The translations under genes were made by a program, and so were the position numbers. Below, piece after piece: positions 25,866-34,193 of a stretch of DNA of 64,000 nucleotides (positions are counted from its first letter, which is position 1; each line of letters opens with the position of its first letter). Source of the stretch: Nocardioides ochotonae (GTDB lineage: Bacteria > Actinomycetota > Actinomycetes > Propionibacteriales > Nocardioidaceae); the NCBI RefSeq assembly GCF_011420305.2, contig NZ_CP061769.1:1103001-1167000 (forward strand), given 5' to 3'. Below the pieces are notes generated by a model. That model was not told the DNA's origin. It worked only from the letters and a program-made list of their open reading frames with translations, and ran no database searches.

Positions 25866-26609
25866 GTGAGCAAGGAGCACAGACGACCGCTCTTGGCGTT
25901 CCTGGTGCTGGTCCTCGCCTGCGCGCTGGTGCTCGTGCACGGGTTGCGCAGCGAGGCACTGCGCAGCATCCTCCAGGTCGCACCCGCCGTCGTCGTCGCG
26001 GGCGCCGAGTTCGTCGAGCGCGCCGAGCGCGGCACCGGCTCGGCCGGTGCCGCCCTCCCCGGAAGTGCGGGTGCCGAGCAGGCGCCCGCCCCCGCCCTCG
26101 GCTCCGGCACGACGGGGCAGCGCGACCGCGCCACCGACCGCGCCCCTGACCGCGACGGTGCCGGGGACCGCGACCACGTGCGTCCGGCGACGACCGTCGT
26201 GCACGACCCGGCACCGGACCGGGACCCCCGCGGGCCGTCCGGCAAGGACCGCGACCACCAGGGCCACCAGGGCCACGGTGGGAAGTCGGGTCACGGTGAG
26301 AAGTCGGGCCAGGGCAAGGGTCGCCACGGCGGCCGCGACGGGCGCCACCACGACGGACGTCACCACGACGGTCCCCGTCACGGCCACCACCAGCTCAGCC
26401 ACGGCGACGGCCACCGCGGCGGGCACCGAGACGGGCACAGCCAGGCCAAGGACTCCCGGCACGGCCACCCCGGCGGCAAGGGCAGGGGCGAGCGCGGCGG
26501 GCAGCGCGGAGGCGACCACCACGCCCAGGGCCACGGCGAGGGCCGCAGCAAGGGTCACGGCGAGCCCGGCCGCGGCGGGGGACGCAGCAAAGGCCACGGC
26601 CGGCACTAG
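25866..26609 (+). CDS. Membrane-anchored His/Gly-rich protein, function unknown
   Basis: The 247-aa product begins with one transmembrane helix (about 9-27, LLAFLVLVLACALVLVHGL), an Ala-rich stretch, and then about 150 residues of low complexity dominated by Gly, His, Arg, Asp and Lys (RHHDGRHHDG, HGHHQ, DDHHAQGH-like units). I count 28 histidines, nearly all in this tail. The start has CGGAGG five to ten bases upstream and the frame stays open with no stops, supporting a real gene. Histidine-rich tails of this kind bind nickel, zinc or cobalt in other proteins, or serve as metal buffers; that role is an inference. It stands between clpX and the convergent valS. The high GC makes low-complexity false ORFs possible, so confidence is moderate. 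Confidence 0.6.
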   Translation: MSKEHRRPLLAFLVLVLACALVLVHGLRSEALRSILQVAPAVVVAGAEFVERAERGTGSAGAALPGSAGAEQAPAPALGSGTTGQRDRATDRAPDRDGAGDRDHVRPATTVVHDPAPDRDPRGPSGKDRDHQGHQGHGGKSGHGEKSGQGKGRHGGRDGRHHDGRHHDGPRHGHHQLSHGDGHRGGHRDGHSQAKDSRHGHPGGKGRGERGGQRGGDHHAQGHGEGRSKGHGEPGRGGGRSKGHGRH

Positions 26610-26666
26610 GACGCCTGGGCGTCCCGGCCGGCCGCGGCCCTCAGCGGCTGCGGTGCGGGGGCAGGA

Positions 26667-29288
26667 TCAGCCCTGCTCCTCCACGGGCGCGAGCTCGGCG
26701 GTGACGTCCAGCTCGCTCGCCTCCGCCGACTCGGTGAACACCAGGTCGCCGGTGATCTTGCCGGTCTTGCGCAGGTCCTCGGTCGCCAGCGCCGCGGCCC
26801 GGACGAGCGCGGCCGGGCCGGTGACCTCGACGCGCGAGAGCGGTGCGCGCATGGAGACCTTGGCCTGCGACTTCGCGCCGCGGATGCCGGCCAGCACCGA
26901 GGCCACCGCGTCGACGGTCGACGGGTCGGCCGCGGCAGCAGAGCCCAGGTCGAGCTCGGTCGGCCACGGGGCGAGGTGCACCGAGCCCTCGCGCCACCAC
27001 GACCAGACCTCCTCGGTCACGTAGGGCAGGAACGGCGCGAGCAGGCGCAGCTGGACCTCGAGCGCGATCGCCAGGGTGGCCTTGGCCGAGGCCGTGGCCG
27101 CGCCGCCGTCCTCGGCGTACGCCCGCTCCTTGACCAGCTCGAGGTAGTCGTCGCAGAACTCCCAGAAGAACTTCTCCACGGCCTCGAGGGCGGTGGTGTA
27201 GTCGTAGGCGTCGAAGGCCTCGGTGGCCTTGCGGATCACCAGCGCGAGCCGGCCCAGGAGGGCGCAGTCGAGCGGCTCGGAGACCTCGAAGGCGTTCAGC
27301 TCGGTCGCGCCGACGCCGCCGATGACGAACTTCGAGGCGTTGAGGACCTTCATCGCGAGGCGGCGCCCGACCTTCATCTGGCTCTCGTCGAACGGCGAGT
27401 CCAGGCCGGGGCGCGACATCGCCGCGCGCCAGCGCACCGCGTCGGCGCCGAACTTGTCGAGGATCTCGGTCGGCACGACGACGTTGCCCTTGGACTTCGA
27501 CATCTTCTTGCGGTCGGGGTCGACCACGAAGCCGGAGATCAGCGCGTGGCTCCACGGCGTGACGCCGTGCTCGAAGTGGGCGCGCACCACACGGGAGAAC
27601 AGCCAGGTGCGGATGATGTCGTGGGCCTGGGTGGCCAGGTCCATCGGGAAGACCCGCTCGAACAGGTCGTTGTCGGACTCCCAGCCGCCGGCGATCTGCG
27701 GGGTCAGCGAGGAGGTCGCCCAGGTGTCCATGACATCGGGGTCGCCGATGAAGCCGCCGGGCTTGCCGCGCTGTTCGGGCTCGTAGCCGCGGGGCGCGTC
27801 GGTCGAGGGGTCCACCGGCAGCTCGGCCTCGGTCGGCAGCAGCGGGTGGGCGTAGTCCGGCTCGCCCTCGGCGTCGAGGGGGTACCAGACCGGGAACGGG
27901 ATGCCGAAGAACCGCTGGCGCGAGATCAGCCAGTCGCCGTTGAGGCCGCCGACCCAGTTGTCGTAGCGGTGCTTCATGTAGCCGGGGACCCAGGTGATGT
28001 CGTTGCCGCGGTCGACCAGCTCGGTGCGCAGCGCGGTGTCGCGCCCGCCGTTGCGGATGTACCACTGACGGGTGGCGACGATCTCGAGCGGCTTGTCGCC
28101 CTTCTCGTAGAAGTTCGTCATCCGCTGCGTCGGCTTCGGCTCGCCGTCCAGGTCGCCGGACTCGCGCAGCTTGGTGACCATCGCCTCGCGGGCGCTGAAG
28201 GCGGTCTTGCCGGCCAGGTCGGCGTACGCCGCGGCGGCGGGCTCGTGGGCCAGCCACTCCGGGGTCTCGCGCAGCAGCCGGCCGTCGCGGCCGATCACCG
28301 TGCGGACCGGGAGCTGGAGCTCGCGCCACCACTGCACGTCGGTGAGGTCGCCGAAGGTGCAGCACATGGCGATGCCGGCACCCTTGTCCATCTCGGCGGC
28401 CGGGTGGGCCAGGACGGGGATCTCGACGCCGAAGACCGGGCTGGTGACGGTGGTGCCGAACAGGGCGGCGTAACGCTCGTCGTCGGGGTGCGCGATCAGC
28501 GCGACCACGGCCGGGATCAGCTCGGGGCGGGTGGTCTCGATGTGGATCGGCTCGCCGTCGGGACGGTGGAACGCGACGCGGTGGTAGGCGCCGGCGTACT
28601 CACGGGCCTCGAGCTCGGCCTGGGCCACGGCGGTCTGGAAGGTGACGTCCCACAGGGTCGGCGCCTCCTGGAGGTAGGCCTCACCACGGGCGAAGTTGCG
28701 CAGGAACGCGCGCTGGCTGGCGGTCTGCGCCTTCGGGCCGATCGTCGTGTAGTGCTGCTTCCAGTCCACCGAGAGGCCGAGGGTGCGCCACAGCGACTCG
28801 AAGACCTTCTCGTCCTCGACGACGAGGCGCTCGCACAGCTCGACGAAGTTGGGTCGGCTGATCGGCACCTGACGCTTGGCGTCCGGCTTGGCCGGCGGGT
28901 TGAAGTCGGGGTCGTAGGGCAGCGAGGGGTCGCAGCGCACGCCGAAGTAGTTCTGCACCCGGCGCTCGGTGGGCAGGCCGTTGTCGTCCCAGCCCATCGG
29001 GTAGAAGACCGTCTTGCCCTGCATGCGCTGGTAGCGCGCGATCAGGTCGGTGTGGGTGTAGGAGAAGACGTGGCCCACGTGCAGGCTGCCGCTGACCGTG
29101 GGCGGCGGGGTGTCGATGGAGTACACGTTGGCGCGCGGCTGGGTGCGGTCGAAGGCGTAGGTGTCCTGCTCCTTCCACCGCTGCGACCACCGGGCCTCGA
29201 GGCCCTCCAGCGCAGGCTTCTCCGGTACGACGACCGCGCGAGGGGCGCTGGTCGTGTCAGGGGCCTGGTCGTGCTGGGTCTCGGTCAT
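26667..29288 (-). CDS. valS: Valyl-tRNA synthetase
   Basis: The 873-aa class I synthetase has the HIGH motif as HVGH ([10 protein letters not shown]), the CP1 editing domain ([24 protein letters not shown]) and the KMSKS loop ([11 protein letters not shown]). The C-terminus carries a short version of the valine-type tail. It charges tRNA-Val and hydrolyses mischarged Thr-tRNA-Val. Met at 29288 ([10 protein letters not shown]) is supported by TAGGAT seven bases upstream; the longer frame to 29507 would run through the divergent GNAT promoter. No T-box leader is seen. Synteny with Rv2448c next to folC is retained, with insertions. Confidence 0.97.
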   Translation of the reverse strand: MTETQHDQAPDTTSAPRAVVVPEKPALEGLEARWSQRWKEQDTYAFDRTQPRANVYSIDTPPPTVSGSLHVGHVFSYTHTDLIARYQRMQGKTVFYPMGWDDNGLPTERRVQNYFGVRCDPSLPYDPDFNPPAKPDAKRQVPISRPNFVELCERLVVEDEKVFESLWRTLGLSVDWKQHYTTIGPKAQTASQRAFLRNFARGEAYLQEAPTLWDVTFQTAVAQAELEAREYAGAYHRVAFHRPDGEPIHIETTRPELIPAVVALIAHPDDERYAALFGTTVTSPVFGVEIPVLAHPAAEMDKGAGIAMCCTFGDLTDVQWWRELQLPVRTVIGRDGRLLRETPEWLAHEPAAAAYADLAGKTAFSAREAMVTKLRESGDLDGEPKPTQRMTNFYEKGDKPLEIVATRQWYIRNGGRDTALRTELVDRGNDITWVPGYMKHRYDNWVGGLNGDWLISRQRFFGIPFPVWYPLDAEGEPDYAHPLLPTEAELPVDPSTDAPRGYEPEQRGKPGGFIGDPDVMDTWATSSLTPQIAGGWESDNDLFERVFPMDLATQAHDIIRTWLFSRVVRAHFEHGVTPWSHALISGFVVDPDRKKMSKSKGNVVVPTEILDKFGADAVRWRAAMSRPGLDSPFDESQMKVGRRLAMKVLNASKFVIGGVGATELNAFEVSEPLDCALLGRLALVIRKATEAFDAYDYTTALEAVEKFFWEFCDDYLELVKERAYAEDGGAATASAKATLAIALEVQLRLLAPFLPYVTEEVWSWWREGSVHLAPWPTELDLGSAAAADPSTVDAVASVLAGIRGAKSQAKVSMRAPLSRVEVTGPAALVRAAALATEDLRKTGKITGDLVFTESAEASELDVTAELAPVEEQG

Positions 29289-29295
29289 GGGCGAA

Positions 29296-29301
29296 ATCCT
29301 A
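29296..29301 (-). promoter_or_regulatory. -10 element TAGGAT of valS
   Basis: TAGGAT on the reverse strand is seven bases before the valS ATG, predicting a leaderless mRNA. Confidence 0.55.
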
Positions 29302-29367
29302 GAGCGACGGACCTCACCTGCGAAAACCGGTTGCCGCGGGGCTGCGGAGGGGTCAGGGTCTGGGTCC

Positions 29368-30336
29368 ATGAGCGAGCAGCCACAGGTCGTGCCGGCCGGC
29401 GGCCCGGGGGAGCCGGTGGTCGAGCTCTTCGAGGACCCGGCGGCGTTCCTGGCCGTCGCCGAGCCGGTACTCGGCGAGGCGCCGGTGCTGACGACGGTCG
29501 TGGCCACGGTGACCCGGCGCGCGGTCGAGCACGGCGGCGTCGTCTCCTCCGGGCCGGTGTGGTGGGCGGTTGTCCGGGACGGGCCGGGGGAGGGCGCGGC
29601 GGTGCTCGGGGTGGCGATGCGGACCCTGCCGATCGCGCCGCACTGGGTCTACGTGCTGCCGATGCAGCCCGCCGCGGCGCGGGCGCTGGCCCGGGCCCTG
29701 CATGCCCGCGGCGAGGAGGTCACGGCCGTCAACGGCGCCACGCCTGCCGCGCGTGACCTGGCCGAGGAGCTCGCCCGGCTGGGCGGCGGCGTGGTACGGG
29801 TCGAGGAGCACGTGCGGCTGCACCTGCTCGGCGACCTCGTCGAGCCCGCTCCGGTGCCCGGCCGGCTGCGGGTGGCCGACCGGGACGATCTCGCCCTGGC
29901 GCTGGCGTGGTTCGCGGCGTTCGAGGGCGACGCGGCCCGCCAGGCCGGCCGCGATCCGCATCCCGCGCCACCGGAGCTGAGCGACGTGGACGCGATGCGC
30001 CAACGGATCGACCAGGGCCGGGTGTGGCTGTGGGAGGACGAGCAGGGACGGGTGGTGCACCTGAGCGCCGCGAACCCGCCGGCGTACGGCGTGGCCCGGA
30101 TCGGCCCGGTCTTCACCCCGCCCGAGCAGCGCGGTCGCGGCTGGGCCAGCAACGCGGTCGCCGAGGTCTCGCGGATGCTGCGGGCCCAGGGCAACGAGGT
30201 GTGCCTGTTCACCGACCAGGCCAACCCGACCTCGAACGGCGTCTACGCCAGGCTCGGGTTCCGCCCGGTGGTCGACCTGGAGAACCTGCGCATCGACCCT
30301 CAGCCGCGTGACGGGCCGCGTGACGGGCCGCGATAG
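29368..30336 (+). CDS. GNAT-family N-acetyltransferase
   Basis: The 322-aa product has a C-terminal GNAT domain with the acetyl-CoA loop [20 protein letters not shown] and the [16 protein letters not shown] motif typical of the fold's last strands. The N-terminal half (about 1-150) looks like a degenerate second acetyltransferase-like domain. The acceptor substrate is unknown. ATG 29368 ([12 protein letters not shown]) has GGAGGGG some bases upstream. Its last 37 bases overlap the 3' end of the opposing flavoprotein gene, where a 12-bp direct repeat encodes [10 protein letters not shown] on this strand. Confidence 0.85.
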   Translation: MSEQPQVVPAGGPGEPVVELFEDPAAFLAVAEPVLGEAPVLTTVVATVTRRAVEHGGVVSSGPVWWAVVRDGPGEGAAVLGVAMRTLPIAPHWVYVLPMQPAAARALARALHARGEEVTAVNGATPAARDLAEELARLGGGVVRVEEHVRLHLLGDLVEPAPVPGRLRVADRDDLALALAWFAAFEGDAARQAGRDPHPAPPELSDVDAMRQRIDQGRVWLWEDEQGRVVHLSAANPPAYGVARIGPVFTPPEQRGRGWASNAVAEVSRMLRAQGNEVCLFTDQANPTSNGVYARLGFRPVVDLENLRIDPQPRDGPRDGPR

Positions 30337-31121
30337 GGCTTGGCCGACCCCTCGGCGATCCCCTTGCGGATCTTCTTCTCCACCATCCCCGCGATCCGGT
30401 TGGGCAGCCGCGGGACCGGGGCGTCGCTGAACCAGTCGGCCTCGAACCAGCCGCGCTCGTGCCAGTACGCCGCGTCGACCGGGCCCTCCTCGCGGCCGCC
30501 CTCGACCAGCAGCCGGGCGACGCGGAAGCCGATCAGGTCGGCGGTCGTGGGGCGCGGCTCGACCGGGTGGGTCGCCGCCTCGCGCAGGGTGGCGGCCAGG
30601 TCCTCGAGGTCGGCGTCCACCCGGGCCCGGTACGGCGCCTTGGCCAGGCCGGGACCGTTGACGCCGAGCTGACCGACGGTGTGGAAGCCCCAGCGGCGCA
30701 CCGCGGTCTGCAGGTAGCCCAGCGCGGCGTCATGGCCCGCGCCCGCGGCGGTGGAGAGCAGGGCGGCGGGCTTGCCGACGTACGCCGGGCGGTGGATGAG
30801 GTAGGCGAAGTGGTCGACGAACCGCTTCATCGTCGCCGAGACGTGGAAGGAGTGCACCGGCGTCGCGAACAGCACCAGGTCGGCGTCGTCCATCACCTGC
30901 CGCGCGGGCGCCGCGCGGTCGTAGGAGGGGCACGCCTGCTCGCCCTCGGTCATGCAGGCCAGGCACGCCGGGCAGCTCGGCCCGAGCCCGAGGTCGTCGG
31001 TGGCCACGACGCCCACCTCGACCGGCCCGTGGATGCGCATCCGCTCGACCAGTTCCTCGACCAGCCGGCCGGTGGTCCCCGCCGTGCCGTGCCCCGTGCC
31101 CATCACCACGCCCAGGCGCAT
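30300..31121 (-). CDS. Flavodoxin-fold NAD(P)H/FMN reductase with iron-sulfur-flavoprotein-like Cys motif
   Basis: The 273-aa product starts with a flavodoxin-like strand (MRLGVVMGTGHGTAGTTGRLVEEL) and FMN-binding loops (LFATPVHSFHVSATMKRFVDHF, STAAGAGHDAALGYLQ). Between them lies Cys50-x2-Cys53-x2-Cys56-x7-Cys64, the compact spacing that binds a 4Fe-4S cluster in archaeal iron-sulfur flavoproteins. If a cluster is bound the protein would shuttle electrons; otherwise it is a multimeric FMN reductase. The start ATG follows GAGGAG, which lies within a hairpin (31127-31145), and an AT-rich element stands upstream. It is 56 bp downstream of the alcohol dehydrogenase gene on the same strand. The C-terminus ([10 protein letters not shown]) is encoded by the repeat overlapping the GNAT gene. 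Confidence 0.82.
   Translation of the reverse strand: MRLGVVMGTGHGTAGTTGRLVEELVERMRIHGPVEVGVVATDDLGLGPSCPACLACMTEGEQACPSYDRAAPARQVMDDADLVLFATPVHSFHVSATMKRFVDHFAYLIHRPAYVGKPAALLSTAAGAGHDAALGYLQTAVRRWGFHTVGQLGVNGPGLAKAPYRARVDADLEDLAATLREAATHPVEPRPTTADLIGFRVARLLVEGGREEGPVDAAYWHERGWFEADWFSDAPVPRLPNRIAGMVEKKIRKGIAEGSAKPYRGPSRGPSRG
30306..30329. repeat. 12-bp direct repeat in the overlapping 3' ends of two convergent genes
   Basis: GCGTGACGGGCC occurs twice in tandem. It is read as RDGP on the plus strand and as GPSR on the minus strand, so both C-termini carry mirrored repeats. Confidence 0.85.
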
Positions 31122-31126
31122 GCCGG

Positions 31127-31145
31127 ACTCCTCTCGTCGAGGAGT
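31127..31145 (-). promoter_or_regulatory. Hairpin covering the Shine-Dalgarno of the flavoprotein gene
   Basis: In the mRNA, ACUCCUC and GAGGAGU form a perfect 7-bp stem with a GACGA loop. The right arm is the ribosome site, five bases before the AUG, so translation may be limited until the stem opens. Confidence 0.55.
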
Positions 31146-31160
31146 TGTATATCGTATAAA
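31145..31160 (-). promoter_or_regulatory. AT-rich candidate operator/promoter of the flavoprotein gene
   Basis: TTGTATATCGTATAAA (plus strand) contains TATA-TCG-TATA and a GTATATC/GTATA pair, and stands out sharply in a GC-rich region. It may combine a -10 element with a repressor site; several GntR- or TetR-type operators look like this, but the factor is unknown. Confidence 0.5.
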
Positions 31161-31177
31161 GCGCGCGGGCTCACGCC

Positions 31178-32275
31178 TCACCAGACCAGGACCGCCTTGA
31201 CGACGCGGCCGGCGTGCAGGTCCTCGACGGCCCGGTTGATGTCGGCGAACGGGTAGGTCGTCACCAGGTGGTCGAGGTCGAAGCGGCCGGCCTCCCGCAT
31301 CGCGACCAGGCGCGGCACCATCTCCAGCGGGTCGGAGTCGCCCTCGACCGACGAGGTGAGCGTCTTGCCGCCCTGGAGCAGGTCGACCGCGTCGACGGCG
31401 TACTCCTCGGCGCCGAGCCCGAGCGCGACCAGGGTGCCGCGCGGGGCCAGTGCCTGCATCGCCTCGCGCACGACCGAGGGGGCCGCGGTGGTGTCGATGG
31501 CGTACGTCGCGCCGCCGCCGGTCAGCTCGCGCAGCCGGTCGACGACCGAGGCGCCCTGGAGGGTCGAGGGGTCGAGGGGTGTCGCGCCGAGCGCGGCGGC
31601 TGCCTCGAGGCGCGAGGGGAGGAGGTCGACGGCGACCACGGTGTCGACGCCCTCCGCGACCGCGGCGGCGATCGCGGCCAGGCCTACCGCGCCGGCGCCG
31701 TGCACGACCAGGCTGTCCCCGGGCCCCGGGCGCAGCACGTTGAGCACGGTGCCGGCGCCGGTCTGGAACGCGCAGCCGTACGGCGCGAGCAGGGTCAGGT
31801 CCAGGGACGGGTCGACGACCACGCAGTTGTCCGGGTGGGCGATCGCATGGCGGGCGAAGGAGGACTGGCCGAAGAACGAGCCGAGCACCGGCTGGCCGGC
31901 GCGGTGGTGGGTGGTCGACCCGTCCGGGCGGTAGCCCAGGTAGTTGAGGACCAGGGTCTGCTCGCAGTGCCCGACGTGCCCGGCCCGGCAGGCCGCGCAG
32001 GTGCGGCACGAGCGCAGGCTGAGGACCACGTGGTCGCCCACCTCGATCCCGCTGACCTCGGCGCCGACGCGCTCCACGACGCCGGTGCCCTCGTGGCCGA
32101 AGACGTTCGGGAACATCTCGGCCGGCAGCATGCTGCGCATCGTGACGTCGGTGTGGCACAGGCCGGTCGCGACGATGCGGACCAGCACCTCATCGGGTCG
32201 CGGGTCGTCGAGCTCGACCTCGCTGAGGGTGAACTCCTGGCCGGGGGACTCGACGAGCGCGACGGTGGTCTGCAT
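31178..32275 (-). CDS. Zinc-dependent alcohol dehydrogenase (MDR superfamily)
   Basis: The 365-aa product oxidises alcohols with NAD(P). Catalytic zinc ligands are Cys40 (GLCHTD), His61 (FGHEGTG) and a Cys near 167 (YGCAFQTG). Structural zinc is bound by Cys90, Cys93, Cys96 and Cys104. The Rossmann fingerprint is VVHGAGAVGLAAIAAAV. The sequence is closest to the aryl/benzyl-alcohol or class III-like group (LAPYGCAFQTGAGTVLN). I chose ATG 32275; a TTG three codons earlier is possible. A KstR-like operator lies 12 bases upstream, which suggests a role in lipid or steroid catabolism. The flavoprotein gene follows on the same strand. Confidence 0.93.
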   Translation of the reverse strand: MQTTVALVESPGQEFTLSEVELDDPRPDEVLVRIVATGLCHTDVTMRSMLPAEMFPNVFGHEGTGVVERVGAEVSGIEVGDHVVLSLRSCRTCAACRAGHVGHCEQTLVLNYLGYRPDGSTTHHRAGQPVLGSFFGQSSFARHAIAHPDNCVVVDPSLDLTLLAPYGCAFQTGAGTVLNVLRPGPGDSLVVHGAGAVGLAAIAAAVAEGVDTVVAVDLLPSRLEAAAALGATPLDPSTLQGASVVDRLRELTGGGATYAIDTTAAPSVVREAMQALAPRGTLVALGLGAEEYAVDAVDLLQGGKTLTSSVEGDSDPLEMVPRLVAMREAGRFDLDHLVTTYPFADINRAVEDLHAGRVVKAVLVW

Positions 32276-32286
32276 GGCGGACAACC

Positions 32287-32300
32287 TAGAACGTGTTCTC
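32287..32300 (-). promoter_or_regulatory. KstR-like operator upstream of the alcohol dehydrogenase
   Basis: TAGAACGTGTTCTC (plus strand) matches the actinobacterial KstR consensus TnnAACnnGTTnnA at every specified base but the last, with perfect AGAAC/GTTCT arms. Located 12-25 bases before the ATG, it would overlap the transcription start and allow repression. Confidence 0.6.
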
Positions 32301-32381
32301 GTTGTTGTCGCCCCTCCGCGCCGCCACCGCCCACGACCGGCCCGCGGAGGCGGCGCCGCGGGGGCGGGCGGCGGGGGCGCC

Positions 32382-32387
32382 TAGACT
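32382..32387 (+). promoter_or_regulatory. -10 element TAGACT of folC
   Basis: TAGACT ends nine bases before the folC ATG at 32397, giving at most a few bases of leader. Confidence 0.5.
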
Positions 32388-32396
32388 CGTGCCGCG

Positions 32397-33770
32397 ATGA
32401 GCCAGACCCCCGATGCCCCCGACGGGCCACGTTTCGCCCAGACCTTCGACGAGGTCGAGGACGCCCTGCTGTCCCGGTGGCCCGAGACCCGGCTCGAGCC
32501 CTCGCTCGACCGGATCCGCGCCTTCGTCGACCTGCTCGGCGACCCCCAGCACACCTACCCGGTCATCCACCTGACCGGCACCAACGGCAAGACCTCCACC
32601 TCGCGGATGATCGATGCGCTGCTGCGCGCGCTCGACCTGCGCACCGGCCGGTTCACCAGCCCGCACGTGGAGCGGATGAGCGAGCGGATCAGCATCGACG
32701 GCGAGCCGCTGCCCGACGAGGACTTCGTGCGCGCCTTCAACGACGTCGCGCCGTACACCCACCTCGTCGACGCGGCCAGCGAGCACCCCCTGTCGTTCTT
32801 CGAGGTCGTGGTCGCGATGGCCTTCGCCGCGTTCTCCGACGCCCCGGTCGAGGCCGCCGTCGTCGAGGTCGGGATGGGCGGCTCGTGGGACGCCACCAAC
32901 GTCGCCGACGCGGCGGTCGCCGTGGTGCTGCCGATCGCCCTGGACCACGCCCGCTACCTCGGCGGGACGCCCGCCGAGATCGCCGTCGAGAAGGCCGGGA
33001 TCATCAAGCCCGGCTCGACGGTGGTGATCGCCGAGCAGCAGCCCGACGTGGCCGTCGTGCTGCTGGAGCGCGCCACCGAGGTCGGCGCCACCGTCGCCCG
33101 CGAGGGCATGGAGTTCGGTGTCGTCCACCGGGTCCCCGCCGTGGGTGGGCAGCTGGTGACGCTGCAGGGCCTGCGCGGGCGCTACGAGGACCTGTTCCTC
33201 CCGCTGCACGGCGCCCACCAGGCGCAGAACGCCGCCGTCGCGCTCGCCGCGGTCGAGGCCTTCATCGGCGGCGAGGAGCCGCTGGCCGACGACGTCGTAC
33301 GCCGCGCCTTCGCCGAGGTGACCTCCCCGGGTCGCCTCGAGGTCGTGCGCCGCTCGCCGACGATCGTCCTGGACGCCGCCCACAACCCGCACGGCGCCGA
33401 GGCGCTGGGCGCGGCGCTGGAGGACTCCTTCGCCTTCGACCCGCTGATCGGCGTGATCGGCGTGATGGGGGACAAGGACGCCGAGGGGCTGCTCGCGGCG
33501 CTGGAGCCGCGCCTGGCCCACGTCGTGTGCACGCGTGCATCCACCGACCGCGCCACCGACCCCGAGGCGCTCGGCGAGATCGCCCGCGAGATCTTCGGCG
33601 AGGACCGGGTCTCGGTCGTGCCGCGGCTCGCCGACGCCCTCGACGTGGCCGCCGGCCTGGCCGAGTCCGGCGAGGGGCAGCGCTCCTCGGTCGGCACCGG
33701 TGCGGTGCTGGTCACCGGGTCGGTCATCACCGTGGGCGAGGCCCGCACTCTCCTGGGAGGAGCCAAGTGA
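32397..33770 (+). CDS. folC: Folylpolyglutamate synthase / dihydrofolate synthase
   Basis: The 457-aa Mur-ligase-type enzyme adds glutamate to dihydropteroate and to folates in the cytosol. The P-loop is in IHLTGTNGKTSTSRMI (about 57-69), followed by SPHVERMSERI, EVGMGGSWDATNV and LDAAHNPHGAEAL, all FolC hallmarks. The C-terminal MurC-like domain is complete. The start is supported by the -10 nine bases upstream and by family length. Its stop overlaps the GTG of the next gene (GTGA), as in Rv2447c-Rv2446c. Confidence 0.96.
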   Translation: MSQTPDAPDGPRFAQTFDEVEDALLSRWPETRLEPSLDRIRAFVDLLGDPQHTYPVIHLTGTNGKTSTSRMIDALLRALDLRTGRFTSPHVERMSERISIDGEPLPDEDFVRAFNDVAPYTHLVDAASEHPLSFFEVVVAMAFAAFSDAPVEAAVVEVGMGGSWDATNVADAAVAVVLPIALDHARYLGGTPAEIAVEKAGIIKPGSTVVIAEQQPDVAVVLLERATEVGATVAREGMEFGVVHRVPAVGGQLVTLQGLRGRYEDLFLPLHGAHQAQNAAVALAAVEAFIGGEEPLADDVVRRAFAEVTSPGRLEVVRRSPTIVLDAAHNPHGAEALGAALEDSFAFDPLIGVIGVMGDKDAEGLLAALEPRLAHVVCTRASTDRATDPEALGEIAREIFGEDRVSVVPRLADALDVAAGLAESGEGQRSSVGTGAVLVTGSVITVGEARTLLGGAK

Positions 33771-34162
33771 GCGACGAGACGTCCGTGAACCCCGAGCGCA
33801 CCCGCTCCCCGCGCCGCGGCATGTGCGCGGCGATCCTCGCCCTCGAGGCCATCGTCCTGGGCCTGACCACGCCGGTGATGGTGGCGGTCTCCGACGTCGA
33901 CGTCGCCTCGGCGCTGGTGGTCGGCATCGGCCTGACCGTGGTGTGCCTGCTGCTCGCCGGCATGCTGCGCCGCGAGTGGGCCTACGCCGCCGGCTGGGTC
34001 GTGCAGGTCGCGGCGATCGCGCTGGGCTTCGTGGTCCCGATGATGTTCGTGCTCGGCGCGATCTTCGCGCTGCTGTGGGGCACGGCCTACTTCCTCGGCA
34101 AGCGCATCGAGCGCGAGCGCGCTGCCGCCTGGGCCGCCTGGGACGCCCAGCAGGAGCACTGA
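33767..34162 (+). CDS. DUF4233 membrane protein
   Basis: The 131-aa product has four predicted membrane helices (MCAAILALEAIVLGLTTPVMV, ASALVVGIGLTVVCLLLAGML, WAYAAGWVVQVAAIALGFVV, MMFVLGAIFALLWGTAYFLG), a short basic N-terminus, and a charged C-terminus (RIERERAAAWAAWDAQQEH). It belongs to DUF4233, always found after folC in actinobacteria; its function is unknown. It begins at a GTG sharing the GTGA overlap with the folC stop, so it is translated by coupling. Confidence 0.9.
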   Translation: MSDETSVNPERTRSPRRGMCAAILALEAIVLGLTTPVMVAVSDVDVASALVVGIGLTVVCLLLAGMLRREWAYAAGWVVQVAAIALGFVVPMMFVLGAIFALLWGTAYFLGKRIERERAAAWAAWDAQQEH

Positions 34163-34193
34163 CCCCTCGCCGAGTCGGCGCTCGTGGTGGCGC

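Noticed and set aside
29289..29367. T-box or other amino-acid riboswitch upstream of valS
   Set aside because: The gap between valS and the divergent gene is only 79 bp and the -10 lies seven bases before the start, leaving no room for a leader.
26600..32400. Biosynthetic gene cluster including adh, flavoprotein and GNAT genes
   Set aside because: No synthase, terpene or NRPS/PKS gene; the genes are in different orientations with separate promoters.
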